This document shows, piece by piece, positions 63,690-64,000 of a stretch of 64,000 nt of DNA (positions are counted from its first letter, which is position 1; each line of letters starts with the position of its first letter). Origin of the DNA: Osedax fenrisi (lineage: Eukaryota; Annelida; Polychaeta; Sabellida; Siboglinidae). Both the position numbers and the translations under genes were made by a program. The notes below the pieces were generated by a model. That model was given only the letters and a program-made list of their open reading frames with translations, did no database searches and had not been told where the DNA came from. Location of the stretch: positions 29,611,468-29,675,467 of the forward strand of contig OZ025244.1 in NCBI GenBank assembly GCA_964019155.1. Reading direction: 5' to 3'.

Positions 63690-63820
63690 ATGTATGTATA
63701 TGTGATATAGTATACAGTAACTAACAATTCAATATATAGTATACATAAATATTATTTATATTTAAAAAAATATATAAATACATAAATAATTATTTATAAT
63801 ATATATATTATTGATTTTAG

Positions 63821-63921
63821 TCAACGAAATCGTTAATGGATTAGCTGCTTTGATCTACAGTACTACATTTCGCCGTGGGAACTACCTAGTTATAATTATT
63901 AGTTATAACAAAGCCACTTAG
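63821..63921 (+). CDS. Possible host terminal exon
   Basis: A good acceptor (TTGATTTTAG) ends at 63820. The exon, entered in phase 2, reads NEIVNGLAALIYSTTFRRGN then YLVIIISYNKAT and TAG at 63919-63921. Composition rises in GC exactly at the acceptor. It is a hydrophobic C-terminus with two possible membrane-type stretches. The family is not recognised and the preceding exon was not found. Confidence 0.45.
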
Positions 63922-64000
63922 GCCCCCGATGTCTGCAGTAGTACTTCACAGCTAACAACCAGTAAACAGATGTTCTCACTGAGGGTGGATACGCGTACCA

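Overview
The window is AT-rich, intron-containing nuclear DNA of an animal, most likely a marine or other invertebrate; I cannot name the species. The evidence is short GC-richer exons with GT/AG borders in AT-rich introns, LINE (non-LTR) retrotransposons of the CR1/L2 type, tRNA-derived SINEs, TIR DNA transposons and very abundant (TA)n microsatellites. There is no operon, Shine-Dalgarno or prokaryotic gene organisation. A 200-base run of N at 53801-54000 is an assembly gap.

Layout. 1-7412: the 3' part of a host gene on the + strand. Seven exons join in phase and encode a single-pass membrane, coiled-coil protein that I do not recognise. Its introns carry two SINE copies and a LINE 3'-end relic. 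7413-19340: a transposon graveyard. It holds a pogo-like TIR element (8811-11053), a second TIR element (11702-12873), a minus-strand LINE pseudogene (about 13360-16530) interrupted by a CACTG-ended DNA element (13615-15019) that itself holds a LINE tail, and a small MITE (19096-19339). 19385-27420: LINE remains, including an almost full-length two-ORF element (about 20500-25553), an oppositely oriented copy of its 3' end (19385-20015), and older relics.

27549-29150: a tyrosine-rich, possibly N-myristoylated protein gene broken by a short duplication and by inverted and tandem duplications. 29968-36187 is an apparently perfect 6.2-kb (GTA)n array. It is followed by a structurally intact LINE (36188-40656) and then 1.4 kb more of the same (TAG)n repeat in the same orientation, as if the LINE had inserted into one giant array. 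42100-47000: AT-rich DNA with minisatellites, a LINE tail, and a telomere-like (GGTTAA)n tract. 47000-57900: DNA poor in recognisable transposons and richer in CpG, with a concentration of CACGTG E-boxes and one or two candidate exons. 58322-62480: a second PHD-finger LINE on the minus strand, lightly damaged. 63110-64000: a candidate promoter with a first exon and, separately, a candidate terminal exon.

The most interesting signal concerns the two PHD-finger LINEs at 36 kb and 58-62 kb. Their sequences have diverged, yet in both ORF1 ends in TGA-CTA and ORF2 continues in the same frame directly behind that stop. Neither has an in-frame ATG before the first endonuclease motifs. TGA-CTA is the known core of the eukaryotic stop-readthrough signal, so these LINEs may make their endonuclease/reverse transcriptase as an ORF1-ORF2 readthrough protein.
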